From Erodium maritimum (Eukaryota > Streptophyta > Magnoliopsida > Geraniales > Geraniaceae): 64,000 nucleotides of DNA. Below are positions 35,298-45,157 of the stretch, piece after piece. Numbering within the stretch: the first letter of the stretch is position 1; each line of letters begins with the position of its first letter. The notes beneath the pieces are model-generated. The model did not search any database. It saw only the letters and a program-made list of their open reading frames with translations, and was not told the DNA's origin. Where the stretch lies: the NCBI GenBank assembly GCA_963921825.1, contig OY997591.1:55777031-55841030 (forward strand), in the 5' to 3' direction. The translations under genes were made by a program, and so were the position numbers.

Positions 35298-35547
35298 AGT
35301 AAAAAATTCATCAATCTGAAATTCTATTATCTTTGTGTGAAAAGTATGTTGTATAAATCATCTGTCATTTACACAAAATGAGTTGTTTGAGGTGAATGGG
35401 TTGAGAGTATCACCTACCATGGAAACATATCCTTGAGGGTGAGACTGAGGAAGATTACAGAGCTCGGAAAGGAAGAGTGTGAAGCCAATCAGGACCGGTG
35501 TAAGAAAGAGAACGAGACCAAAAGGGACCATCCAGAGCTGGGTGTTA
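35298..35547 (-). pseudogene. Duplicated 3' half of the small membrane-protein gene
   Basis: Nearly the same as 32470-32710: the second helix reads NTQLWMVPFGLVLFLTPVLI and the tail is altered by a short insertion. The copy includes 3' non-coding flank and breaks off sharply at 35547, where ORF1-like sequence starts. It lacks the start codon and first helix, so it is a partial genomic duplicate inside the retroposon. Confidence 0.75.
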
Positions 35548-35984
35548 AACAACCCCGCCCCTAGACCCTGCTCTGCTCGGCGTTGACGTGACCTAGGACC
35601 CCCCATCGGAGTGTACCGCACCAGTCCTCACGGCTGTTCTAGGAGGTGGCCCTGGTTTCTCCTTCCTCCCTTACCTCGAGAGGCCACCGATGAGTGTTCT
35701 ATCGCCTTGCCGGCGGAGAAGATATGGTGCTGGTTTCCCATCACCTCCCCTCTCAAGACTAGAAATACCTTTGTAGGAGACCGTGTTGAATCACGAGACC
35801 CTAAGGAGGGAGAGATCGACAGGGAGATTACCATCGTTCTTGCATTTGGACCCTCGCTGCTCGACGTGTGTTGACTGTCGGTGTTGGAGAGACTTGCAGC
35901 CGCCATGTTCGCTTAAACCCTAACTTTTAGAGAGAATATGTTTCAGAGAGAAGAGTCACATATGCGTGAGTTTTGAGATGATGA

Positions 35985-36144
35985 GAAAAAATCAAATAGA
36001 AATCACCTTTAACCTAAAAACTGTGTGAGCCTATCCATTTTGTAAATGGATGGATGAGATGGAATTGAGTGGTTGACTGCAAAAATACAACACTTTTTGG
36101 TAAGTGGTATGAGCTATTTAGTAAAACTATCATATTATTTTTTT
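35985..36144. other. Short intergenic gap
   Basis: AT-rich; nothing recognised. Confidence 0.3.
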
Positions 36145-36626
36145 GGGGTTACTCCATGTCCTAACGCCCAACTTTCAGAAATTGTTAAATCATAACCCTA
36201 TAAAACTGAAATTGCTATGTAGTAACGGTCTAACATCTAAATACACCAAATGTTTCTAATTTTAAACGGACGTTAACTTGACCAAGTCAAAAGTCGAGTT
36301 TGCCCTCAAATATGTTCTTCCTTCGGACGCTAACTTGGCCGAACTTCATCTTTTCGTGACCTCATCTCAGCTCTTCGAACTTCATCTCTTTGGGTCCGAG
36401 CTTCGAACTTCATCTCTTCGTGACCTCAGCTCGACCAAGCTCCATTATAAAATGAGTCACGTGAGACGCACGTGAGTCACTGTTCACGGAAACAGTCAAT
36501 TTAAACAATACTTGTTAATTTTTAATAATTCAGTTTTGAAATTTGTTACTATTTGACAATTTTCAAAAGTCGTGGTGCGGATTTGACAATTAAGTGTAGT
36601 ACGGCGTTAGGACATAGAGTAACCCC
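36145..36626. mobile_element. Mutator-like MITE, about 480 bp
   Basis: Terminal inverted repeats start GGGGTTACTCCATGTCCTAA at the left and match the right end at 23 of 24 bases. A 9-bp duplication (TATTTTTTT / TACTTTTTT, 8 of 9) flanks it, the length used by Mutator-like transposases. Inside, GAACTTCATCTCTT-type units repeat three times (36340-36415). It is non-coding. Confidence 0.75.
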
Positions 36627-36635
36627 TACTTTTTT

Positions 36636-37382
36636 TTACCAAATAACTAATTTCATCATTCCCGATTCGTTTAAACTCCGATTGATTTCAAATTTGCGCT
36701 AATATTTTTGTTTTTTCAAGATCTTTCTATCAAGATCAGTGAAGAATATATTTTGAAGCATGGAAAAAAATTTATTTAGGGGTTGATTTAAAAAAAATTA
36801 TATCTGGGTAATTTTTGTCAACACTTTACACTAGTTTTATCAACACTTTACACTTGTTTTATCAACACTGAACACTAGTTTTATCACCTCATTTTCCATA
36901 ATCGGACATGATTTTTATCACCTCATCACATGTTTTTTTATGAACATTGAATACTAGTTTTATCAACATTAAACACTTGGTTTATCCCTAAATTACATGT
37001 GTTTTATCACCCCCATCACATATTTTTTATCAACACTGAACATTAGATTTATCAACACTAAACTCTAGTTTATGATTCTTTTTATCCAAACTGAAGATGA
37101 TTTTTATCACCTTATCACATGTTTTTTATCACTTCAGTTTATGTTTTTTTTATCAACATTTAGCAATGATTTGATCACCCCAATATAAAACATTTATTAG
37201 TGAAGATTTATCAATACTCAATATTATTTTTATTACCTTGATATAACTTTTTATTTTTGTGCTTCAAATATATTCAATATGCTAGTTGATAGATAGTTCT
37301 TGGGGAAAAAATATTGGCGCGAGTTTGAAGCTAATCGGTGTTTAAACAAACCAGAAAAGATTAAATTAATGAATTGGTGAAG
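36636..37382. mobile_element. Fold-back element with degenerate arms around a T-rich repeat array
   Basis: The left arm 36636-36763 and right arm 37259-37382 are inverted copies, roughly 70% alike by eye (CGTTTAAACTCCGATTGATT against the complement of the right end, GTTTAAACACCGATTAGCTT). Between them lies an array of TTTTATCAACACTNAACACTAG-like units (about 20-26 bases, 36820-37240). Outer ends and target duplication are not fixed. It directly follows the Mutator-like MITE. Confidence 0.55.
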
Positions 37383-37570
37383 AAAAAATGGACACTTATC
37401 CACCGGGCACTATGTTATGACAATTATGTCCTTGCTTGTGTGAGAAAGGATGAAAATGACGTAAATTTGAGTAGGATTGAAGTGATGATGCGACATTATG
37501 ATGAATATTAGATATTAAGAATTGTGGTTAAGAAATAAAAAATTGCTCGAATAGAGCTCTACTAGGGTTT
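37383..37570. other. Short intergenic gap
   Basis: No feature recognised. Confidence 0.3.
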
Positions 37571-37574
37571 AAAA

Positions 37575-39800
37575 AACCGTTGTCGCCTCCCTTCTTCTCT
37601 CTTTTCTTTCTCCGCGCTTTCAAGCCTCCCGCTTACCTCTTGACAACCTCTTTTTCGGTCATTTCCACCCCTTCCACTATGGTCAGTACCAAATCCGCGA
37701 ATTCACGCATGGAAATGACAATTTCGGAGGCCCGTTCCTCGATCGGTAACGCCGACAAACTTCCGGATCTGAGTGCCACGCCACATGCAAGCCCGGTTCC
37801 GGGCAGTCCTCATCCATCGTAACCGTCGTTACCACTGATGGGGCCAACAGATGTCCCTCTGTCGTCCCTGACTCCATCGTCGATGTCGATCATGCCGTCC
37901 ACACCGACCTCTCTCCCAACGATAGGCCCGGTACAAACAAGCCCTCCCAAGCCGCCGTCTCTCCTAGGGATCACCTGGCCAAAACTGCAACTCCCTCTGC
38001 CTTCGACCCGGTGAAGGGGAAACTGAAAATGGCAGTCGCACCAGTGCACCCCACCAGATCCAAAGCAACGCCCAGGGAAGCATCATCCTCGGTGGCTCTG
38101 AGACCACCACGGGGGGTTCTTCGGCCGAGACCTCCACAACCGACAGAGGAAGATCCGAAGGAAGACGATGAGATAATCATCGTCCCGTCTGAAGTAGTCC
38201 CGGTTGGCCAGAATCAACACTCCCTCGCTGGTCTAATAGTGGGGGACAAACTCTACAATATATCGGCTCTATGTGGGATGATGATCTGTAGCTGGAAAAT
38301 CAAGGGGCTGGTAGTGGAGTGCCTCAATAAGGACATCGTCGCGTTCCATTTCCCGACAGCAGAAGCTATGAAGAACATTTGACATCGAGGTCCTTGGGCT
38401 TTCCATGGGTACCCGGTCTTACTGGTGCCTCTCCTCCCATGCACGCAACCGAGCTGAATAGTCTTTCGATTCATGGAGATTGGGGTCTGAGGTTTCAATA
38501 TTCCGGGGGATGGTCAGAACCCGACAGTCTATTCCATCCTTGCTAATGCCCTTGGTATTGAGGTAGTTTCTGCACCCATCCCGCCCCAGCGTCATTTGGA
38601 TGATTTTTTGTAGTTTCGGGTGAGTTTGATATGGACAGACCGCTGCGAAGACGGGTACACTTAAGGTTTACGGGCCACCGGGACTCCTCCATGGTGGAAC
38701 TGCATTATGAGAGCCTCCTGGGATTTTGCGCAAGGTGTGGTCGGTTGACTCATCAGATAGCGGAATGCCATGAAAATATCCCGGGGGTAAGTCGGGGGAG
38801 GTCTAGTTTACTGATTCTATCAGGGTGCATTTGGACCCGAATGTGGACATGCTGATACGGATTGGGGAGCACCAAGGGCGCCTAGGTTGCCTCCCGTGGA
38901 TGAACTCTTAACGACTCTCTCATTAGGGTCGGATAAGGAGTATCGGCATGGCAGGAACCTCCCAATGCTCCCGCCTCCAGGATTTAGGGCTCTGACATTG
39001 GCAGCGGAAGGGGAAGTGGTGACCAAGTCCGGTGACTTGGCTAAAGAATGTCTCAAGGAGATAGTTCCAGATTTTCATCAAGCGTATGTAGGATCGTTAG
39101 AAGGATTCGCAGGGATCACAAAGCCCGGTGACCTGGCTAACATCCTTAAGGATGAGGGCCTGCAAGCTTTTGCAACAAGACATGAGGGTAGCCTCCTACT
39201 AAGAGGAGGGAAGCGGAAAGAACCGCGGGATTCAGGGGATGACCCGGGACCGATGAAGACGAAGGCGACAAAGGTCAAGGGGAAGGGCAAGACGAGTCAG
39301 TGCTATACCCAGAATACCAAGATGAATAGGGCACTGGATCTCTAGGGATTCTCACTCCGACAGTTAGAGGATGAAGGGGATAGCGATGACCAGCAGGCGA
39401 GGGCTCTGAAGTAGCCACACCAGGGGCAATGAGAGGACCCTGGGAAGGGGGGAGGGGTGGTAACCCTATCTCCCTAGACCCGGGATGGGTAGCGCTTACT
39501 TGCCTCGGGAAGAAACTAGAAGCGTGGGCCTCTATTTATATTTCCTGTTGTTTTTTCTGTCTTTAGTTGTTTGGTGTTTGGACTATTTATATGTTTTGAA
39601 CTTGTTTGATAGTTTGGCTTTCCCTTTAATTTTGGGACGGTCGGACGGGATCTCAATTTTGTGTGTGTCTGTGAAGGCTAAGCAGACTAGTTCTACGGGT
39701 CCACGAGCGCCGGGTACCCTACGGGGGACCCGTACTATATTCTGGAGCCCAGGACTTCGGTCTTATTTAAACAATTTTTGTTAAGATGAGTTTTTTTTAC
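37575..39800 (+). mobile_element. ORF1-only LINE-derived retroposon (family B, copy 1)
   Basis: A C/T-rich 5' leader leads to an ORF1 (from ATG 37679) with DUF4283 and a CCHC knuckle. Then comes a 3' tail sharing GGGTCCACGAGCGCCGGGTA with two other copies. No endonuclease or reverse transcriptase lies between ORF1 and tail. The ends are approximate: I could not find a target duplication. Confidence 0.7.
37679..39415 (+). pseudogene. Retroposon ORF1: DUF4283 plus CCHC zinc knuckle (broken)
   Basis: From ATG 37679 the frame stops at about 37820. A second frame reads a basic region (GKLKMAVAPVHPTRSKATPR) and DUF4283: SLAGLIVGDKLYNISALCGM, WKIKGLVVECLNKDIVAFHF, then HRGPWAFHGYPVLLVPL after an in-frame stop at about 38380. 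A third frame has RRVHLRFTGHRD and the zinc knuckle FCARCGRLTHQIAEC (38728-38770). The C-terminal part (to 39343) is Lys-rich and holds two copies of a TKPGDLAN-like motif. Such proteins are thought to bind the retroposon RNA. The decay is ordinary (several stops and frameshifts). Confidence 0.7.
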
Positions 39801-39955
39801 AATTTTTAAAATAAAGATAGATTTTTATTAGATTTGTTTTCTCTACGCTTGTTACCTTGATTATGTTGTTTGTTTTGTATAGTCAGTAAGAGTAGGAAGT
39901 ATTAGTTCACAAACCCAAGACTAAGAGTACATAGCGAATTGAACCTTCTTTTTCC

Positions 39956-41176
39956 AAGTTTTGTGCGTTGTAGCGCTCTCCCTAGAACCCTAGGGTTGCC
40001 TCCCACAACCCTCAGGGGTAAAATATACCATCGCCGATCATTCCTTGATCGATGTGGTCTCCGGTCACCATTGCTCCTCATCCTCTCGCTGCGTCGTCCT
40101 CTCCCTAACGTAGCGTCGTCAAAAACCTTTCGCGGCGTCACAACCAGCTGCTTCTGTGTCACAGCGTCGCTTCCACGCGATTCGACCCCCTACAGCAGCG
40201 CCGATCACCTCCCACGTCCTCCACCACTCCGATCTACATTACGACCTACAATCTCACCACCGGCGTGCAACCTCCAACTACAACCATGACAACCTCTCAT
40301 CGGTTCATCCCCATTCTATTTGTTTCACGACTCTCGGTCCTCCCCCGCTCGATCACCACTGCCCTCCTTCGGCCCGATCATCGCCGCCATCCCATGGCCG
40401 AGTCTGGATCTGGCCCGCGTCAACGACGGTGCAACGCTCGTCGCCATCGCCCTCGGCGACGGGACCGTCCTCGGGGCGCTGGAATACTGCAACACAAGGG
40501 CCACGACGTATTTCACGCCGTCGCTCTGGCCATACCCGTCTATCTCCCAGTCGCTCGTCGGGATGAACGTCGGCCCCTCCAACTCCGGAGTAACGCTGAC
40601 CGCTCTTCAGCCGCTATTGTTTCGGATCTGAAGCAACCCTCGCCAGTCACGGCCATGCGCGGGAAGAACGAGCAGCACAGAGTTGGTTCGGGGCGAACCA
40701 TGATGAGCTCGCGAGGGACGTCGCTGAGGGACAATGAGGAAGTACAAGATTCACATACAGAGACAATTCAGCCTCCTTCGGAAAAATGAGAAGACCCGGC
40801 GGGGGTGGGAGGGTCCGTTTACGGACTATACCCACAAACCCGGGACTGCCGGTGTTGGGAGGTCTCGGGAAACCCGCACTCAGAGAACTCTATTTCCGCA
40901 TGCTTTCTGAATTAGGTCGTTTTTATTTGAGTTGTATTAGCTTGGTTTACTTTTGGTTTTTTCTTACCCTGTTTTGTATCGTTGAAATGTCGGTAAAGGG
41001 ATGTCCTGAGGTATTGTCTACGACATTAAGTAGGCTATTTTTATGGGTCCATGAGCGCTGGGCTTGCTACGATCGACCCAGACATATATGTGGAACTCAG
41101 GACGGTTACGCTCTACCATGTATGGTTTCTTTTTTACATTAATATACTTTGCCGGTTATCCGTTTCAAAAAAAAAA
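39956..41176 (+). mobile_element. Short retroposon of family B (copy 2, internally deleted)
   Basis: An 11-bp duplication CTTCTTTTTCC flanks it (39945-39955 and 41177-41187). It has a CT-rich 5' part with overlapping basic frames but no complete domain, and a 3' tail (GGGTCCATGAGCGCTGGGCT, ending CCGGTTATCCGTTTC) with a ten-base poly(A). At 1.2 kb it lacks DUF4283 and the knuckle, so it keeps only the two ends of the longer copies. Confidence 0.8.
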
Positions 41177-41187
41177 CTTCTTTTTCC

Positions 41188-41495
41188 CTTCAAAACATTT
41201 AATACATGCAATCATGCATACAAGTGGCCAACAGGTTTTTCAGTCTTCTGTTTTGTCTTGTGAACATAAAATATATTTTAATAATCAGGCATCGTACTTT
41301 CATAAAACATGTTTACATATGTCCCATCGGTTTCAAACTAGTTGGTAAGTTCATTTAAGAAAAATCTAAAGTTGTAGTCACAGTAACCGTCCCCCCAAAA
41401 AATTTACGCAAATCAATTAAACATAGATAAATACTAAAAAATATCCCTCTTGCATATCTATTTTGTTTAAAGGAAAAACCTTGTATCCTAACCCC
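41188..41495. other. Intergenic, nothing recognised
   Basis: About 300 AT-rich bases without recognisable features. Confidence 0.35.
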
Positions 41496-41791
41496 ATTTG
41501 AGCTTTGTTTTTCAATTCATAATCCAGCTTTACCTTTGATGATATTTCTCAACTGTCACCTTTCAATTTTTTGCAGAAAGTATCGTTTACCGTTTATTTT
41601 GACGATTCCGTTAGTTTTTTTGCCACGTGTCACTTCACCGTGACGACTCGTGGCCGACACGTAGGCAAAAAACTAACGGAATCGTCAGTTTTGACGATTT
41701 TTGATACTTTCTGCAAAAAATTGAAAGGTGATAGTTGGGAAATGTCACCAAAGGTAAACCTGGGTTAGGAATTGAAAAACAAAGCTCAAAT
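41496..41791. mobile_element. Fold-back MITE, about 296 bp
   Basis: Two arms of about 120 bases are inverted copies (ATTTGAGCTTTGTTTTTCAA left, complement right; TTTTTTGCAGAAAGTATCG repeats inward). A short GC-rich centre carries CCACGTGTCACTTC. No coding sequence and no clear target duplication. Confidence 0.8.
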
Positions 41792-42285
41792 GAACGTCGG
41801 GTACGAGTCTCATCTTTCTCTACCATCGCCGTCTTCCATCCAGCGGTCACTAGATGGCATCGACTCACTGGAGCTATTCGACTAATGGCTTTGAGATCTG
41901 GGGGAGGACGGTAAGATGGGGTTTCGTTCCACGACACCCTAGGTTTGGTTAACCCGGCAAATTAAGACAACTGGTCGAAAATACCAGAACGCTCCACCAC
42001 GAAAGCTATGAGTTTCAGAAGAACTGGGATCACATACTCCTTAACTTTTGTGTTCATTATTGTGTTTCTGTGTTTATTTCATTTCTACAATATAAAGTGG
42101 GTTTTGTGACCCTGAGCAATCTGTTATATGTTGGAGCAATTGCATTGAATAAAAATCTTGTCCCCCGATTAAAAAAAGGTGGTCAAATGTTATATTAAAG
42201 GGTTAAATGTAGAAGCATATTTTTATGTACGGGTCACACACAATAAGTTACCCAAAATTTGAAAGTGTTAATGAAATATTTTAAA
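41792..42285. other. Intergenic; possible retroposon tail near 42175
   Basis: No gene. TTGCATTGAATAAAAATCTT followed by CCCCCGATTAAAAAAA (42145-42177) resembles a LINE-type 3' end, but no element body is recognised. Confidence 0.3.
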
Positions 42286-42289
42286 TTTG

Positions 42290-42545
42290 GTTGTCTTTTA
42301 TATGTCTTTATGAGTTGGTCACATATTATTCATGTGTTAGAAATTTGTCACATATCATTTACATATCTTTGTAAACCAAAAGTGTTAAATGAAGGACCTT
42401 AAGTTTTGGTCATATGACTTTATGAATTTGTTACATATTATTTACATGCCTTATAAGTTGGTCATATATTATTTACATTTTTAATGAGTTGATCACAAAT
42501 CTTTTACATGTCTTATGAATTGGTATGATATTATTTACATGTTCT
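42290..42545. repeat. Degenerate AT-rich tandem repeat, about 36-42-base units
   Basis: Six or seven units of the form ATGTCTTATGAGTTGGTCAC followed by ATATTATTTAC. The motif resembles the TTATGAATTGGTCAC units at 35100-35185. Confidence 0.65.
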
Positions 42546-42866
42546 TAAGCGAGACAAATATTTTAAAATAGTTTATTATTCGTGACCAATATCTTTGGAT
42601 AATATCTTATATTCAATTCTATATTAAATTACAACAATAATATAAAACTAACGGTCTTGACAGTGTAATGTCTTTTACCAAATTTTGAAAAAGCTTTTAT
42701 TTGATATTTAATTTTGAACATCAATTAAGATTTTTTTTGAATGAAAACATCATTACTTTATTTTAATCAACAAGATAAATATACAAATTAAACCTCTATG
42801 AGGAGAAAAAACATCATTAACTTAAGTATACATTAATGGAGCTTGAGGAGGAGAAAACTAAAACGT
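42546..42866. other. Intergenic, nothing recognised
   Basis: AT-rich, no feature seen. Confidence 0.3.
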
Positions 42867-42880
42867 AATGATTATACACG

Positions 42881-45108
42881 GACAGAGAGTTCAATTTAGG
42901 ACAACAGTTTTTTCCTCTCTAGAAACCCTAACTCGCTTTCTTCCCAAAAGCTTTGCCGCCCCTTTTTGTCTCCTCCGTCGGCGACCCTCTGGGTCAACAA
43001 GACCAGAGTGGTTGTTGGCGGTGGCCTTACCAGTTCTCTCTGTTCCTCTTCGTCCTTTGGGTTCCCTTCGTTCTCATCCTTGCCATGTTCCGTTGAAGCT
43101 CGGCGCTCTTCTTTCCTCGCTGGTGGTCTTCCTTCTAGATCTGACAGTGGGACGTCCTTCTCGTGTGGATCGACGCGGTTCTGGTAGGTCTCTCCTTGCT
43201 CGGATTGAGGGGGCTCCTCTGTCGCTCTCTTCTTCGGTCATGGCGGTTGTCTGATTTCCTTGCTCTTCTTCTTCGGTCTTGCTGCGGCTCTGGTACCTCC
43301 TCGCTTCTCCGACGTCCTGTGGATGTACCAGGTGTGGGAAGCCTTTCCTATACTCTCTTGAGAGGATCGGCATGGTCATTCGTGGGGTTCGTCGGGGTAG
43401 CTTTTGGGAGGGCTGATCTGGGTTTGAGTTTCCTCAGATCTGAGGTCGTGCTGGAGTACCTCTCCTTTCGCCTCTTTCCGGCCCGTTTTGGTGTTCCATT
43501 TGAAATCTCTGAAGGTCCGGGAGTGGGAAGCGGCTTCTGGTGGTTTAGATCAGCGCAAATCTGCATTGATTTCAGTTAGTTTCTTCTCGATTTGCTCGTC
43601 TCCTTCGCTAGGGCTCGCCGGCGACTCTGAGATACTTCCCCTTCTTTGTTCTGGATTTGTTTCGGGTATGGTTTGGTTGTGGGTCTGGGTTGCAGGTTTG
43701 TTTGGCTTTGGGTTCGGGTGTTTGGGTTGCTGGGTTGTTCGGTTGTGGGCTTAGGCTTTGGGCTCCAGTGCTGGGCTGTGGTGAGGTTTGGTTAGTGGGC
43801 CTGGCTTTTGGGCTCCGATTTTGGGTTGTGGTGGTTCGTGTGCCTGGCTCTTCTTCCTTTTGGGTCGATTGTGTACTTCCTTGGGCCGGTTGTGTACTTC
43901 ATTGGGCCGGTTTGTGGGCCGGGCTCTTCTTCCTTTTGGGCCGGTTGTGTACTTCCTTGGGCCAGTCTGGGCGCTTTGGGCCTGGCGACCTCCTTCTTCC
44001 CTCGCCAGATTCTCGTCTGTGGCGTGTTTTCTTCTCCAGTTTCTCCAGGCTGCTCCAATTTCGACAAGCCTTCTTGAAGGTCATCTCTCCAAGGCACAAT
44101 TGGTCTCCATCTCAGAGAACTTCAAGCGCTCTCCTCTCCGGTCCGTTCTGGTTCCATCCTCCTCCTGGTGTGGGAAGCGTTTCTCGCCTCAGGTCAAGAT
44201 CGTGGGGAATAGGAAAGACTCGATGTTGGTGCTGGCCTCAGCCCGGAATCGTCGGAGTGGTTTGGTAAGAGTTGTTCCTCTTCTGCTTGAGGGTGTACTG
44301 GCTAGGTTGTATTTGTGGATTCCAAATCACGCTTTTTTCTCTTCCTTTCACAGACTCGGTAGAAATGCCTGGTCCTCCTTCAAGGTGTCTAGGTGTAGGC
44401 CGACGGCACCTGGAGGATTGGGTCTGTTGATCGAGAATTAGGATAGCAGGAGGAGGATTCCACTCACCTGAGTCATTACTTCTCCTTTCCTTACTTGATT
44501 TTATCTCTTTCCCATGTTTTCTCTTTCCTTTCCTGTACTCTGGCTTCGTTCTTCTCGGCCTAGTTTGGACCGAGCTCGCTGGTTCAAGGTGCTGGCCGCC
44601 GGCGAGACCTTTATGGTGTTGTTTTGCCCGCCTCTGAAGTCAGGTACTAGGTTGGTAGTTCATTCTGGGTTAGGGATTATATTCTTGCAAGGCTTTGGGT
44701 TGGTACCTCTGGGTTTTGTTGTGGGCTGCAGAGCTTTCTTCTTTTTTTTGGTGCTTCATGTTTGGCAAATACTGGTTATAGACCATTTTTTGTTTGATCT
44801 TCATGGTGGGAAAATCTGGGTAAGTAAGACCCCCTTTCGAGCTTCAAGGTTGGCTTTCCGGTTTAAGACTTTCTTTACTTGATGTATTGTTTTTTGTTGC
44901 TTCTGCTGATACTCCTTGTTTCTCTGTTGTTAGTAATCCTTGTTTTCTTGTTGTTGGTATTTGGTCTTGGGTTGTTCAGTTGGTTATAAGCCCCTCAGTC
45001 TGTTGAGGGTTTTGTTGTGAGGTTCCCTCGGAAATGTTCTTCCTTGTATCACCACTTGATCTCCATTTCAGGGATCATTTTATTTAAATTTGCTTTGTTG
45101 ATAAAAAA
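42881..45108 (+). mobile_element. LINE-derived retroposon (family C, copy 1), no recognised protein
   Basis: A perfect 14-bp duplication AATGATTATACACG flanks it (42867-42880 and 45109-45122), and it ends TTTGCTTTGTTGAT plus an A tract, the usual plant L1 ending. The 2.2-kb body is T- and G/C-rich, with overlapping long frames but no domain I recognise. The longest (43788-44441) ends SFKVSRCRPTAPGGLGLLIEN. Short direct repeats around TGTACTTCCTTGGGCCGGTT occur at 43870-43965. This is a non-autonomous retroposon copied by L1 machinery. Confidence 0.85.
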
Positions 45109-45157
45109 AATGATTATACACGTCTCTAGTGTAATCCTCTTTAGGAATGGAACCCTA

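Larger units (their letters stand above)
33291..35965 (-). mobile_element. ORF1-only LINE-derived retroposon (family D), with inserted material
   Basis: On the minus strand it starts near 35965 with a short leader and an ORF1-like N-terminus (MAAASLSNTDSQ, 35906). It continues with a DUF4283-type segment (34734-34086) and ends in a non-coding tail and poly(A) (33298-33291, after GTTTATCCTC). No endonuclease or reverse transcriptase is present. A possible imperfect target duplication is TTGAGTTTTGTGATA (33276-33290) against GTGAGTTTTGAGATG (35966-35980), 12 of 15. Between the N-terminus and the DUF4283 part lie a MITE-like repeat and a duplicated host-gene piece (35090-35547), apparently later insertions. 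Confidence 0.6.

Noticed and set aside
40265-40789. 174-codon basic frame in the short family B element
   Set aside because: Three overlapping frames are equally open in this GC-rich stretch, and none carries DUF4283 or a knuckle.
43788-44441. Possible host gene of 217 codons
   Set aside because: It is enclosed by a 14-bp target duplication and poly(A) belonging to a retroposon; no domain is recognised, and overlapping frames are equally long.
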